A DNA stretch of 64,000 nucleotides, taken from positions 2,852,001 through 2,916,000 of the forward strand of contig NZ_CP013481.2 of assembly GCF_001465595.2 (NCBI RefSeq), written 5' to 3'. This document shows positions 26,021-34,520 of this stretch, piece by piece. Source of the stretch: Pandoraea apista (lineage in GTDB: Bacteria; Pseudomonadota; Gammaproteobacteria; Burkholderiales; Burkholderiaceae). How positions within the stretch are numbered: the first letter of the stretch is position 1; every line of letters starts with the position of its first letter. The position numbers and the translations under genes are program-made. Under the pieces are notes generated by a model, which saw only the letters and a list, made by a program, of their open reading frames with translations, was not told the DNA's origin and searched no databases.

Positions 26021-27328
26021 TTAGCTTGCCAGCAGCATAACGACGGCGGCTGCACCCATTACGCCGGTGGCGACCCACCCAAGCGCAAGCATTGGCCAAC
26101 TCGCGGTGAAACGCCCCATCACTGACTTGCGCGTCGCCAGCAGCAGTACCACCGCCATCAAGGGAACCGCCACCACGCCATTGATGACAGCGCTCCAGAA
26201 CAGGGCCTTCATCGGATTGATCGAGGAATACTGAATGGCGGTGGCGGCCAACATACTGAGCCCGATGATCCCGTAAAAGCCGAGCGCGCTGCCCGGCGGG
26301 CGCTCGAGCCCCTCTCTCCAGTGCATTGCCTCGGAGAGCGCATACGCCCCCGACCCTGCCAGTACGGGCACGCCGATCAATCCAACGCTCACGATACCGA
26401 GGCTGAACAGCACGTAGGCCAGATTGCCGGCCAGCGGCCGCAACGTGTCGGCCGCCTGAGCTGCCGTCTCGATATTGTGAATTCCCGCTGCATGGAGGGT
26501 GACGGCGGTCGCGAGCATGACAAAGTAAGCCGTAATGTCCGAATAGAACATGCCCGTCCAGGTGTCCCAGCTAATTCGCCTCAGTTCGCCCCCTGCGGCG
26601 GTCTGATCGTCGATTAACGCAACTGCGCCGGGTGTTCTCTCCAGTTCCTCGACCTCCTCCGAGGTTTGCCAGAAGAAGAGGTAGGGGCTGATGGTCGTGC
26701 CGAATACCCCGACCACGACAGCAGCACTGGTGGCGTCGATAGTGAACTGGGGCCACACGGTTCGCAGCGCCACCAGCCGCCAGGGCACCTGCACCGTCAA
26801 TAGCACGGCGGCGTAGGCAAGCAAGGATAGGGTTAGCCACTTCAGGAACACGACATACCGGTGATACGGAACAAACACTTGCAAGACGAGCGTACCGATC
26901 GCAAATGCGATGGTCATCCAATGACGATTGGCGCCGCTGATCAGCTCGGCAACCTCACCCATAGCCGCCAGATCCGCCGCGATGTTGAGCGTATTCGCTA
27001 TGAGCAGCAATACAATCACAGTCCGCAGCACGACGGGAGGAAACGCGGTGCCGATATTTGCCGCAAGCCCTTTTCCCGTAACTCTGCCGATGCGGGCACA
27101 AAGCAGTTGCATGGCGGCCATCAACGGAAATGCCAGCGGCATTGTCCAGAGCATGTTGAAGCCGTACTGCGCGCCCGCTTGGGCATAGGTGACTACGCCG
27201 CTAGGGTCGTCATCGGCAACGCCGGTAATCAGTCCCGGACCGACGCGCGCGAGCGGGTGATCGCGCAAGCGCTTGCGCAGCGCCTGAAGGACACCTGACG
27301 AGCGTTCGCCGCGCAGTTCAAGCCCCAT
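26021..27328 (-). CDS. Nramp-like divalent metal transporter with altered metal site
   Basis: 435 residues, about 11 membrane helices. Helix 1 reads DDDPSGVVTYAQ (DPSG at 41-44) where Nramp has DPGN. In helix 6, canonical ATVMPH is TTISPY, so the metal-binding Met is Ser and the usual Ala is Thr. These changes resemble Nramp-related proteins that carry other ions (magnesium or trivalent metals) rather than Mn/Fe. The start is 9 bp after the upstream hypothetical gene, so the pair is probably an operon. Specificity is inferred only. Confidence 0.8.
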   Translation of the reverse strand: MGLELRGERSSGVLQALRKRLRDHPLARVGPGLITGVADDDPSGVVTYAQAGAQYGFNMLWTMPLAFPLMAAMQLLCARIGRVTGKGLAANIGTAFPPVVLRTVIVLLLIANTLNIAADLAAMGEVAELISGANRHWMTIAFAIGTLVLQVFVPYHRYVVFLKWLTLSLLAYAAVLLTVQVPWRLVALRTVWPQFTIDATSAAVVVGVFGTTISPYLFFWQTSEEVEELERTPGAVALIDDQTAAGGELRRISWDTWTGMFYSDITAYFVMLATAVTLHAAGIHNIETAAQAADTLRPLAGNLAYVLFSLGIVSVGLIGVPVLAGSGAYALSEAMHWREGLERPPGSALGFYGIIGLSMLAATAIQYSSINPMKALFWSAVINGVVAVPLMAVVLLLATRKSVMGRFTASWPMLALGWVATGVMGAAAVVMLLAS

Positions 27329-27337
27329 TTGGCCGAG

Positions 27338-27877
27338 TCAAGGCGTGGCGCACAGCAGCCCGGCCGCCAGAAGGTACGCCGCAAAATCGCGGCGGCCCTC
27401 CGATAGCGTGTCGGCCACCGTTTCGAGTTGCTCAAGGGTGTACGAGTATTCGTCGGCGGAGCGCGGTAACGGGTCTTCGACACCTGTGTCGGACCAATCG
27501 CGCACCGGCAACACACTCGGCGCACAACGGAATATCCACGCTGGCTGGATACCGTTGCTGGGCACGTGTCTTGTCCACTCGGAATGGACAATGTCATGTA
27601 GCAGCATCGAGTATGTATAGGGAATCAACAGTTGTGCGCTGATCCGGTCGTAGCGATCCATGGGGTAGTCGACCTGCCGCAGCACGTCTAGCAACATCGT
27701 GCGCCGGGCGCGGAAATCGTTCCCTCGCGTAAGCAGGGAAAAGCACGTTGGATCTGCCTTCGAGAGCGTAATGGCTGCGTCGTCAATCAACCGCTCGTAT
27801 CCGGCTAAGCTTCGAACGATTTTGGCGAACAGGATCAAATGACGTTCCGTAAGGCATGAGTCGTGGGGCGTGGGCAT
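27338..27877 (-). CDS. Hypothetical protein upstream of the Nramp-like gene
   Basis: 179 residues from the ATG at 27877 (GCGAGG upstream); longer in-frame starts to 28000 lack a site. Mostly helical, no signal peptide, no clear membrane span, several Cys and a C-terminal hydrophobic patch (FAAYLLAAGLLCA). Family not recognised. Located within the low-oxygen island and likely co-transcribed with the Nramp-like transporter. Confidence 0.6.
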   Translation of the reverse strand: MPTPHDSCLTERHLILFAKIVRSLAGYERLIDDAAITLSKADPTCFSLLTRGNDFRARRTMLLDVLRQVDYPMDRYDRISAQLLIPYTYSMLLHDIVHSEWTRHVPSNGIQPAWIFRCAPSVLPVRDWSDTGVEDPLPRSADEYSYTLEQLETVADTLSEGRRDFAAYLLAAGLLCATP

Positions 27878-28260
27878 GTCGAGTCCTCGCATTGTTGCCT
27901 GACATCGGGAATGTGTTCTGTACGACTGCGCAGCGTCGGTGTGAGTCGTTGGCAGACGTGGGGGCACGCGGGCTGCGGCGTTACCCTTTGACGCATGCAA
28001 CGCGAACGAGTCGGCGCACCTCTATTTATCTCCCGCAAACTACTGCGCGTTACCTTGGGCCAGTTACGGATTGGCGGCTTTGGGCATGATCGTGTCCCCA
28101 CAAAAGCGGGCGATCATCGGGTCGTGATCGCCGAGTCCGGCCTAGGCCGGATACGCCGCGAAAACAAAATCGAGGCGCCACGAATCCAGCATAGCCAGCC
28201 CCGGGCTGCATCCTTTGTCCCACATCAAGATCGGCCGGGGTAATTTGGTCATCGCGCAAC
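27878..28260. other. Intergenic stretch upstream of hypothetical gene
   Basis: About 380 bp. Open frames on both strands are compositional; none has a family or ribosome site. It should hold the promoter for the gene ending at 27338. Confidence 0.4.
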
Positions 28261-28288
28261 ACCAAAAGAAACGCCCGCGAAGGCGGGC
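28261..28288 (-). terminator. Rho-independent terminator, minus strand
   Basis: GCCCGC (28273-28278) pairs with GCGGGC (28283-28288) around a 4-nt loop. On the minus strand the stem is followed by GTTTCTTTTGG. The only transcript it could end is one reading left from about 28500, which contains the 40-codon frame at 28313-28435. Confidence 0.75.
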
Positions 28289-28312
28289 AAACACCCAACT
28301 GGCTTGCGTTCT

Positions 28313-28435
28313 TCACGGGGCCGTTTCCGAGCGCAACTGCCGAAACGAGGGCAGCATCGGGTAATCGTTCAGCCGACAGGCAAGTGCCGACGACGTCTCC
28401 ACAATAGTCCTCAACGGCGCGCACCGGTTTGACAT
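28313..28435 (-). CDS. Candidate 40-aa small protein with its own terminator
   Basis: ATG at 28435, stop TGA at 28313, 40 residues (starts MSNRCAPLRTIVE, ends RSETAP). GAGGGTTGAGGA stands directly upstream and offers a Shine-Dalgarno match; an intrinsic terminator follows about 25 bp after the stop; an FNR-like box stands about 55 bp upstream of the ATG. Two Cys (5 and 20), mildly basic, no membrane span. Family not recognised. Its punctuation, not its sequence, is the argument for a gene; the transcript could instead be a small regulatory RNA. Confidence 0.45.
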   Translation of the reverse strand: MSNRCAPLRTIVETSSALACRLNDYPMLPSFRQLRSETAP

Positions 28436-28487
28436 TCCTCAACCCTCGGAAAAATGCCATTCGAGAGATCGGGCCGCGACTGGCGAT

Positions 28488-28501
28488 TTGATGCACGTCA
28501 A
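28488..28501. promoter_or_regulatory. FNR-like box upstream of phosphorylase gene and small ORF
   Basis: TTGATGCACGTCAA matches TTGAT-N4-ATCAA with one mismatch. It is placed about 130 bp upstream of the phosphorylase start (plus) and about 55 bp upstream of the 40-codon frame (minus). Confidence 0.5.
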
Positions 28502-28629
28502 TCTTGCCAGGACAAGCGTCGCGCGGTGGAATCGGCGGTACTACGCTGTGAAATGGAAGCCCCGATTGAATTGGCTTCGCATTTCACGCGCGACAAACGC
28601 CCCCTCGCCTATCTGACCGGAGGTGCACT

Positions 28630-30240
28630 GTGTCTGACGACATCAAACACTCGCCTCAAGCGACGGCCTGCGGTCAATCGAATTCGCCGGCGCCGCACCC
28701 CACTGATAAAACGCCAGACGAAGGTGCACCGGTTCCGCTTACGGAGCGGCGATTGCGCGCACGCAGGGTACCAGTCGATACGCTGGGCGAGGTGGTGGCT
28801 TATCTTCGACGCGATAGTCAGATTTGTCGATCAGAGGGATTCGCTGCGCAAACACGTCTACAGCTCGAGTATGGAGGCGGAGTTGTCGTGGCAACACTCC
28901 AGACGGTAACGGGAGACTGGCTCGAACTCGACGAAATCGGACTGAGCGAAACCGCCCTGCTTAGGCTCGATGTCGCGGAGGGGGCATGGGTACGAGTGCA
29001 TCACATGACCCCGGTTGAGTCCTTTCGTCACGTTCGGCACCACATGTCCGGTGAAGCCTTCACGTCCGCGGCGCTTGACGAGGTCGTGGCCGATATTGCG
29101 GCGGGACGCTATTCCTCCATCCAGATTTCGGCCTTCTTGACGGCATGTGCCGCCAACCGGCTCTCCGACGACGAAGTTATTTCGCTCACGCGCGCAATGG
29201 TCGCCACCGGCAAGACGCTGCGCTGGCCGGGAGATCGCATTGTCGATAAACACAGCGCGGGGAGATTGCCGGGCAATCGAACGACGCCGATCGTGGTGGC
29301 CATTGTGACGTCGCAAGGGGTGGTGATGCCAAAAACCGCCTCGCGGGCGATCACCTCGCCGGCAGACACGGCGGATGTCATGGAAACCATGGCGCCGGTC
29401 AACCTCAGCCTGGAGGAAATGCGCAGGGTCGTAAATGCCGTCGGCGGATGCGTAGTTTTCGGCGGCGCGGCGGGTCTGAGCCCCGCCAACGATATTCTGA
29501 CTCGGATCGAGCGCCCGCTCGATCTGGACAGCGAGGGCCGGATGATGGCCTCGATTCTCTCAAAGACACTGGCTGCGGGCTCAACGCATGTGCTGATCGA
29601 TGTTCCCGTTGGGCGTACCGCCAGGATTGATTCCCAATATGCCTTCGCACGCTTTTCCGAGCGCTTGCGAACGATTGGCCACGCGCTCGGACTCGATATT
29701 TCCACCTATGTCGGTCAGGCAGATCAACCCGTCGGGCGTGGCATAGGCCCCAGTCTTGAAGCCCGCGAAGTCGTATCGGTTTTGCAGAACCGGCGTTGCG
29801 CCCCGGCCGACCTGCGCAGCAAGAGCTTGCAGATTGCCGGAAGACTGCTGGAGATGGGCGGGAAAGTGTTGCCTGGCGACGGCGAAGCGTGCGCGCGGGC
29901 TGTGTTGACCAGCGGATTGGCGTGGCAGCAATTTCAGCGAATCTGTGAAGCCCAGGGGGGAATGCACGAACCGTTGGTCGGCCGGCACAGCAAACCGGTG
30001 ACCGCCCGCCATCCCGGCGTGGTGACGGCCGTGGACAATCGGCATCTGGCGGGAGTTGCCAAATTGGCGGGCGCCCCGGCAGCGCCGAGAGCGGGTGTCG
30101 TTTTCGAGGCGCCGATCGGAACATCTGTCGTTGCTGGCCAACCCCTATTCACTATTTACGCGGAAAGTCAGGGAGAACTTGAGTACGCGTACGAGTACGC
30201 CTGCCGCTTTCCCGCCATCGTCGCCGTAGGGGAATCATGA
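28630..30240 (+). CDS. Thymidine phosphorylase / AMP phosphorylase-type enzyme
   Basis: 536 residues from a GTG at 28630 with GGAGGTG upstream. Residues about 35-115 form an extra N-terminal domain, absent from DeoA but found in the archaeal AMP phosphorylase type. The phosphorylase core has KHSAGRLPGNRTTPIV (about 211-226), corresponding to the family signature KHSTGGVGD, and TASRAITSPADTADVMET. The enzyme should cleave a (deoxy)nucleoside or nucleotide with phosphate, releasing base and sugar phosphate. Its place in an FNR-marked stress island suggests nucleoside salvage for energy without oxygen. Confidence 0.85.
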   Translation: MSDDIKHSPQATACGQSNSPAPHPTDKTPDEGAPVPLTERRLRARRVPVDTLGEVVAYLRRDSQICRSEGFAAQTRLQLEYGGGVVVATLQTVTGDWLELDEIGLSETALLRLDVAEGAWVRVHHMTPVESFRHVRHHMSGEAFTSAALDEVVADIAAGRYSSIQISAFLTACAANRLSDDEVISLTRAMVATGKTLRWPGDRIVDKHSAGRLPGNRTTPIVVAIVTSQGVVMPKTASRAITSPADTADVMETMAPVNLSLEEMRRVVNAVGGCVVFGGAAGLSPANDILTRIERPLDLDSEGRMMASILSKTLAAGSTHVLIDVPVGRTARIDSQYAFARFSERLRTIGHALGLDISTYVGQADQPVGRGIGPSLEAREVVSVLQNRRCAPADLRSKSLQIAGRLLEMGGKVLPGDGEACARAVLTSGLAWQQFQRICEAQGGMHEPLVGRHSKPVTARHPGVVTAVDNRHLAGVAKLAGAPAAPRAGVVFEAPIGTSVVAGQPLFTIYAESQGELEYAYEYACRFPAIVAVGES

Positions 30241-30372
30241 ACGACAGCGTGTGCCCGTCACCGGCGAACGAACCTCTGGCGCGTTCGCCGGCCGCGAAAA
30301 GGGCAGCCCTGACGCCCCGATCTCCGCCCGGGGGCAGACGACAGACCATCGCCCTCCCAGTCGATACCCGCC

Positions 30373-31410
30373 TCAGGGCGAGATGATAACTTTGAGCGCA
30401 TGCGTGTTGGCGGCGTCGCCGAATGTCCGGTACGCATCGAGAATATTGGCAAGCGAGAAATGGTGGGTAATCAATACGCTGGGCGCGAGGCGCCCCGATG
30501 CCACAGTCTTGAGCAACATGGGGGTGGCAGCGGTGTCGACTAGCCGGGTGGTGATGCTAATGTTCCTGTCCCATAACGATTCGAGGTGCAAGTCCACCTT
30601 TCGGCCGTGCACGCCGACATTGGCGATGACGCCCCCCGCAGCGACAATCGACTCGCAAAGCTCGAACGTCGCCGGCACCCCCACGGCTTCGATGGCGGTA
30701 TCTACCCCCTGTCCGCCGGTCAGCCGGTGAATGACTTCCACGGCATTGTCCTTGGCGGGCGATACCACGGCCGTGGCGCCGAGCCGAGACGCGACCTCAA
30801 GACGTGAGAGGTCCGGATCCACGACAATCACCTGGGCCGGCGAGAAAAACTGCGCGGTCAACAGCGCCGCGAGCCCGATCGGGCCAGCACCGACAATGGC
30901 GACGCTGCTTCCGGGCTGGATCTTGCCATTGAGCACCCCGCACTCGAAACCCGTGGGCAGAATATCGCTGAGCATCACCAGCGCGTCTTCATCGACCCCC
31001 GCGGGGGCGTGGTAAAGGCTGGTATCGGCGTGTGGCGTGCGAACGTATTCCGCTTGCGTGCCATCGATCCGGTTGCCAAGAATCCAGCCACCCGCCGCGC
31101 AGTGGGAGTACATCCCGCGCCGGCAGGCATCGCATTTTCCGCAGGACGAAATGCAGGAGATCAGCACGCGGTCGCCCGGTTTGAACGCCGTGACCGCCTC
31201 GCCGACCTGCACAATCTCTCCGACCCCCTCGTGGCCGAGAATGCGGCCCGGTGCCACCGTCGGCACGTCGCCCTTCAGGATGTGCAGATCGGTTCCGCAA
31301 ATCGTCGTTTTTCGAACACGGACGATGGCGTCGGTTGGCGCCAGCAACTGTGGGATTGGCCGGTCCTCAAGCGTAATCTGCTGCGGACCGTGAAACACGA
31401 GTGCTTTCAT
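30373..31410 (-). CDS. Zinc-dependent alcohol dehydrogenase
   Basis: 345 residues, MDR family. Catalytic zinc ligands in TTICGTDLHILKG and GHEGVGE; structural zinc cysteines in CGKCDACRRGMYSHC (about 92-106); NAD-binding GAGPIGLAAL (about 172-181). Close to alcohol dehydrogenases acting on isopropanol/ethanol-type substrates. 24 bp downstream of a Usp gene with a perfect FNR box, so probably an anaerobic NADH-recycling enzyme. Confidence 0.9.
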   Translation of the reverse strand: MKALVFHGPQQITLEDRPIPQLLAPTDAIVRVRKTTICGTDLHILKGDVPTVAPGRILGHEGVGEIVQVGEAVTAFKPGDRVLISCISSCGKCDACRRGMYSHCAAGGWILGNRIDGTQAEYVRTPHADTSLYHAPAGVDEDALVMLSDILPTGFECGVLNGKIQPGSSVAIVGAGPIGLAALLTAQFFSPAQVIVVDPDLSRLEVASRLGATAVVSPAKDNAVEVIHRLTGGQGVDTAIEAVGVPATFELCESIVAAGGVIANVGVHGRKVDLHLESLWDRNISITTRLVDTAATPMLLKTVASGRLAPSVLITHHFSLANILDAYRTFGDAANTHALKVIISP

Positions 31411-31434
31411 GGCATGACTCCGGGTTGGACAGCG

Positions 31435-32277
31435 TCAATGCGACATCAGCACCGGCACCGTCATGGTTTCGAGTAGCGTGCGGGTAACGCCGCCAAGGAC
31501 CCATTCCTGCATGCGTGAGTGCCCGTACCCTCCCATCACGATCAGGTCGATGTTCATGTCCGCCGCGCGCGAAAGTAAGGTCTCGGCTACGCTGACGTCT
31601 TTGGTGCCACGCTCGGGCGTAACCTCCACATTGATACCGTGACGTGCGAAGAACATGCCGATGTCGAGCCCCGGAATGGGGCCCAGATCGTCGGGGTGAT
31701 TGCCGCGCCCGACATGCATGACATGCACGGTTTTGGCGGCCGTCAGCAACGGCATCGCATCGGCGGCAGCCCGTGCGGCTTCTCGTCCGCCGTCCCAGGC
31801 AAGCAAAACGTTGTTGAACGCCTGAGGTAGTTTCCCGGCGTACGGAAGAATCAGTACAGGCCGGCCGCCGCCCAGCACGGTCGATTCGACAAACCCCACG
31901 GCAGGCGACGTCTCGGCGTCGTTCCGATCCTGTTGGCCAACAATGACCAGATCCGCATAGCGCGCGTGGGTCCGCATCTCACTGCTCTCGTCGTACAACG
32001 GGGTCAGCCACTCATGGCTCACTGCCTGGCGCCGACAAATGTCTCTAAACATCTGTTCTGCCCGGGCAAGGCGCTCGGTGTCGCTCTCGGGCGCCGGGGG
32101 CGGAGGCAGCCCTGCCCCGGCACTACGCGTGACGTCGGGAAACCCGGGGGGATGGAACGGTAAATAAATACCCGTAAGATGAGCGGGTAGTCGTCGCGCG
32201 AAGTCCACTGCAAACTCGAGCCGTGCGTGGCATTGCCGGCTATTGTCAACGTGTACGAGCAAAGTCCGGTAAGTCAT
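31435..32277 (-). CDS. Tandem-domain universal stress protein
   Basis: 280 residues. The N-terminal half begins RTLLVHVDNSRQCHARLEFA; the C-terminal half has VLLAWDGGREAARAA and the full ATP loop GGYGHSRMQEWVLGGVTRT. First gene of a two-gene unit with the alcohol dehydrogenase; a perfect FNR box lies about 60 bp upstream of its ATG. Confidence 0.9.
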   Translation of the reverse strand: MTYRTLLVHVDNSRQCHARLEFAVDFARRLPAHLTGIYLPFHPPGFPDVTRSAGAGLPPPPAPESDTERLARAEQMFRDICRRQAVSHEWLTPLYDESSEMRTHARYADLVIVGQQDRNDAETSPAVGFVESTVLGGGRPVLILPYAGKLPQAFNNVLLAWDGGREAARAAADAMPLLTAAKTVHVMHVGRGNHPDDLGPIPGLDIGMFFARHGINVEVTPERGTKDVSVAETLLSRAADMNIDLIVMGGYGHSRMQEWVLGGVTRTLLETMTVPVLMSH

Positions 32278-32335
32278 GTCGGCTCTCCTGAGAAACGATC
32301 ACTTTGTACTGTAGTGCTCGTTGACGGCGTGCCCG

Positions 32336-32349
32336 TTGATACGGATCAA
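32336..32349. promoter_or_regulatory. Perfect FNR box
   Basis: TTGATACGGATCAA is an exact match to TTGAT-N4-ATCAA. It is centred about 65 bp upstream of the Usp start (minus) and about 160 bp upstream of the histidine kinase start (plus). An FNR-type gene is encoded at 35543-36328. Confidence 0.8.
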
Positions 32350-32500
32350 GCTCTTGTTCGGGCGCTACCAACAGGGATGGCCGGCGCTGACCGGCGTTGG
32401 TGCCGGGGCGTGCCTGTGGGATTGCCTCGTATGGGAAATCGGCGCGAGCGGTGATACAACGACATGATGGACGACGCACAGCCCCTGTATCGGATGACCT

Positions 32501-34513
32501 ATGGCCAAAACGACTCTCCCCGGCGTACTCCGATCTCTCTCGAAGCAAACCGATGGCGCCATTTTCGCGGTGCTGTTCGCGGTTATCGTCGCTCTCGCTG
32601 CGATCAACTGGCTGGCCGTGCGCACAACGGTTCAGGACAATGTCGACGCCCGGTTCGACTTGCGAACCAGTGCGGCAACAGACAAGCTGGCGATCGCCAT
32701 GGCGGCGTATCGCGACGCTGTTCATATCGCGTCGGATCGCCTCGCCGCGACATCCCCGATGGACGCGCCGACATGGAGCTCGTACGTCAGAAGCATGAGG
32801 CTGGCTGAGCGTTTGCCCGGACTCGCAACGTTCGGCGGATGTGAGCGTGAGGGCAACACGATCAAGCGACAGGTTGCCTACTCGGTGGGCGAGGAAGTCG
32901 CCCTCGGGCCGGATGGCGCGATAACGTTGCCCACGCAGGCCACGCAGGCCACGCAGGCCACCAGCTCCCAGACGTCGGATCGCGTGTTCACGCGCGCGGA
33001 TTCGGCGACCGGACGTTCCTATCTGATTTTCCTGGCCGACACTCGTCAGCCGGCGATATGCGCTTATGCGATAGCCGACGTGGACCGATTCGTTCACGAC
33101 GCCGTCGGGCCGTTGATCCATGACCTCACGTTGACCATTTCCCTGATGGACGACGCCGGGCAGCCAACCCCAATCTTCGACAGTCTTTCTCCCAGAGCGC
33201 CGGCCGAGCCGCGACCACCGGCCGAATACCGGGTGCAGACTAGCGTGCCGTATGCGAACAAACCCGCGCTATCGCTCACGTTTACCGCGTCGCACGAATT
33301 TGCGGCGTTACGCGGCGCGGGCGTCGCAGACTGGGTACTCGCCTTCAGCGTTCTCATGTGTGCGGGAACGTTGCTGGCATGGGCGCTAACCATCAACGTT
33401 CGCCGCCGCGCGCGGGCGCTTCGCGAGCAAGAGGCACTTGATAAGCGCCGCTCGGAGAGCCGGCTATTCAGTGTGATCGAGTCAGTGCGCGAGGCGATCA
33501 TCACCATCGATGAACATCAGCGCATTCAGATATTCAACCCCACGGCCGAGAGTATCTTTCGATGCAGTGCCATGGAGGTGATTGGGGAGCCGCTTTCGCG
33601 GTTCATTCCGGAGAGATTTCGCGACGCCCACTACCACCACATCGCCCGCTTCGGCCAGACTGGCGTTTCCGAGCGATTGATGGGCCGTGGCAGGCCACTA
33701 TGGGGATTACGCGCCGATGGCGAAGAGTTTCCGATGGAGGCATCCATCTCTCAGAGTACCGACGCCGCAGGCAAGTTTTACACCGTCATATTGCGTGACG
33801 TGACGGAGCAACGACAGATCGCAAACGCCCTCCAAACCTCCCGAAACGAGCTTGAAAAACTGACGGCCCGTCTTCAGGACGTTCGGGAGGACGAGAAACT
33901 GAGGATCGCAAGAGAGCTGCACGACGATCTCGGGCAACGGCTGACCGCGCTGAAGATGGACGCTGTCATGCTCAAAATGAGCTTGGGGGAACACTCGTCC
34001 GCGAGCGCGGACATCAACAGAATCGAACAATCGATCGACGGCATGATTACGGCGGTTCGTCAGATGGCGGCAGACCTTCGCCCGACGATGCTCGACGATC
34101 TGGGGCTCGGGCCCGCCATCGAATGGTTCGCGCAGGACTTTGCACGCCGTTACGGTGTGGCAGTCGATGTCGCGGGGGCTCGCCGTCTGCCGTCCATCCC
34201 GCCAGCGCTGTCCACGGCATTGTTCCGAATTGTTCAGGAAGCCCTGAACAACGTGGCCAAACATGCGAGAGCAACGGCGGTCACGATCGAGATGTCTTGC
34301 GATCGGGACATCCGGTTGCGCATTTCCGATAACGGCCGGGGGCTACCGCCGACACGGCCGAAGCCCGACTCGCTTGGCCTTATCAGTATGCGAGAACGGG
34401 CCCGCCTGCTCGGTGGCACGCTGGACGTTCGAAGCCCTGCCGACGGCGGAACCGTCGTGACCACAGTGATTCCGTTGCCGGCATCGGCCCCCACTGAGGC
34501 ATCGCCCGGATAG
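32501..34513 (+). CDS. CHASE/PAS sensor histidine kinase, NarX-type
   Basis: 670 residues. Membrane helices at about 20-40 and 277-299 flank a periplasmic CHASE-like domain; a PAS domain (about 321-437, with DGEEFPMEAS) follows, then HisKA_3 with the phosphorylated His in RELHDDLGQR (H473), and an HATPase domain with N-box EALNNVAKHA and DNGRG. This kinase class pairs with NarL/FixJ regulators, and one is encoded at 36466-37110. The periplasmic domain contains a TQA triple repeat coded by three exact 9-bp units. The start has a poor ribosome site. Confidence 0.88.
   Translation: MAKTTLPGVLRSLSKQTDGAIFAVLFAVIVALAAINWLAVRTTVQDNVDARFDLRTSAATDKLAIAMAAYRDAVHIASDRLAATSPMDAPTWSSYVRSMRLAERLPGLATFGGCEREGNTIKRQVAYSVGEEVALGPDGAITLPTQATQATQATSSQTSDRVFTRADSATGRSYLIFLADTRQPAICAYAIADVDRFVHDAVGPLIHDLTLTISLMDDAGQPTPIFDSLSPRAPAEPRPPAEYRVQTSVPYANKPALSLTFTASHEFAALRGAGVADWVLAFSVLMCAGTLLAWALTINVRRRARALREQEALDKRRSESRLFSVIESVREAIITIDEHQRIQIFNPTAESIFRCSAMEVIGEPLSRFIPERFRDAHYHHIARFGQTGVSERLMGRGRPLWGLRADGEEFPMEASISQSTDAAGKFYTVILRDVTEQRQIANALQTSRNELEKLTARLQDVREDEKLRIARELHDDLGQRLTALKMDAVMLKMSLGEHSSASADINRIEQSIDGMITAVRQMAADLRPTMLDDLGLGPAIEWFAQDFARRYGVAVDVAGARRLPSIPPALSTALFRIVQEALNNVAKHARATAVTIEMSCDRDIRLRISDNGRGLPPTRPKPDSLGLISMRERARLLGGTLDVRSPADGGTVVTTVIPLPASAPTEASPG
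32931..32957. repeat. Three exact 9-bp tandem repeats inside the histidine kinase gene
   Basis: CCACGCAGG is repeated three times without a mismatch; each unit adds three residues (TQA in the protein). Copy changes would stay in frame. Confidence 0.85.
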
Positions 34514-34520
34514 CCGGTGG

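Noticed and set aside
28050..28496. 148-codon minus-strand frame
   Set aside because: It crosses an intrinsic terminator and shows no family; the 40-codon frame in another register fits the punctuation better.
28454..28909. 151-codon plus-strand frame
   Set aside because: Overlaps the start of the phosphorylase gene in another frame and has no ribosome site.
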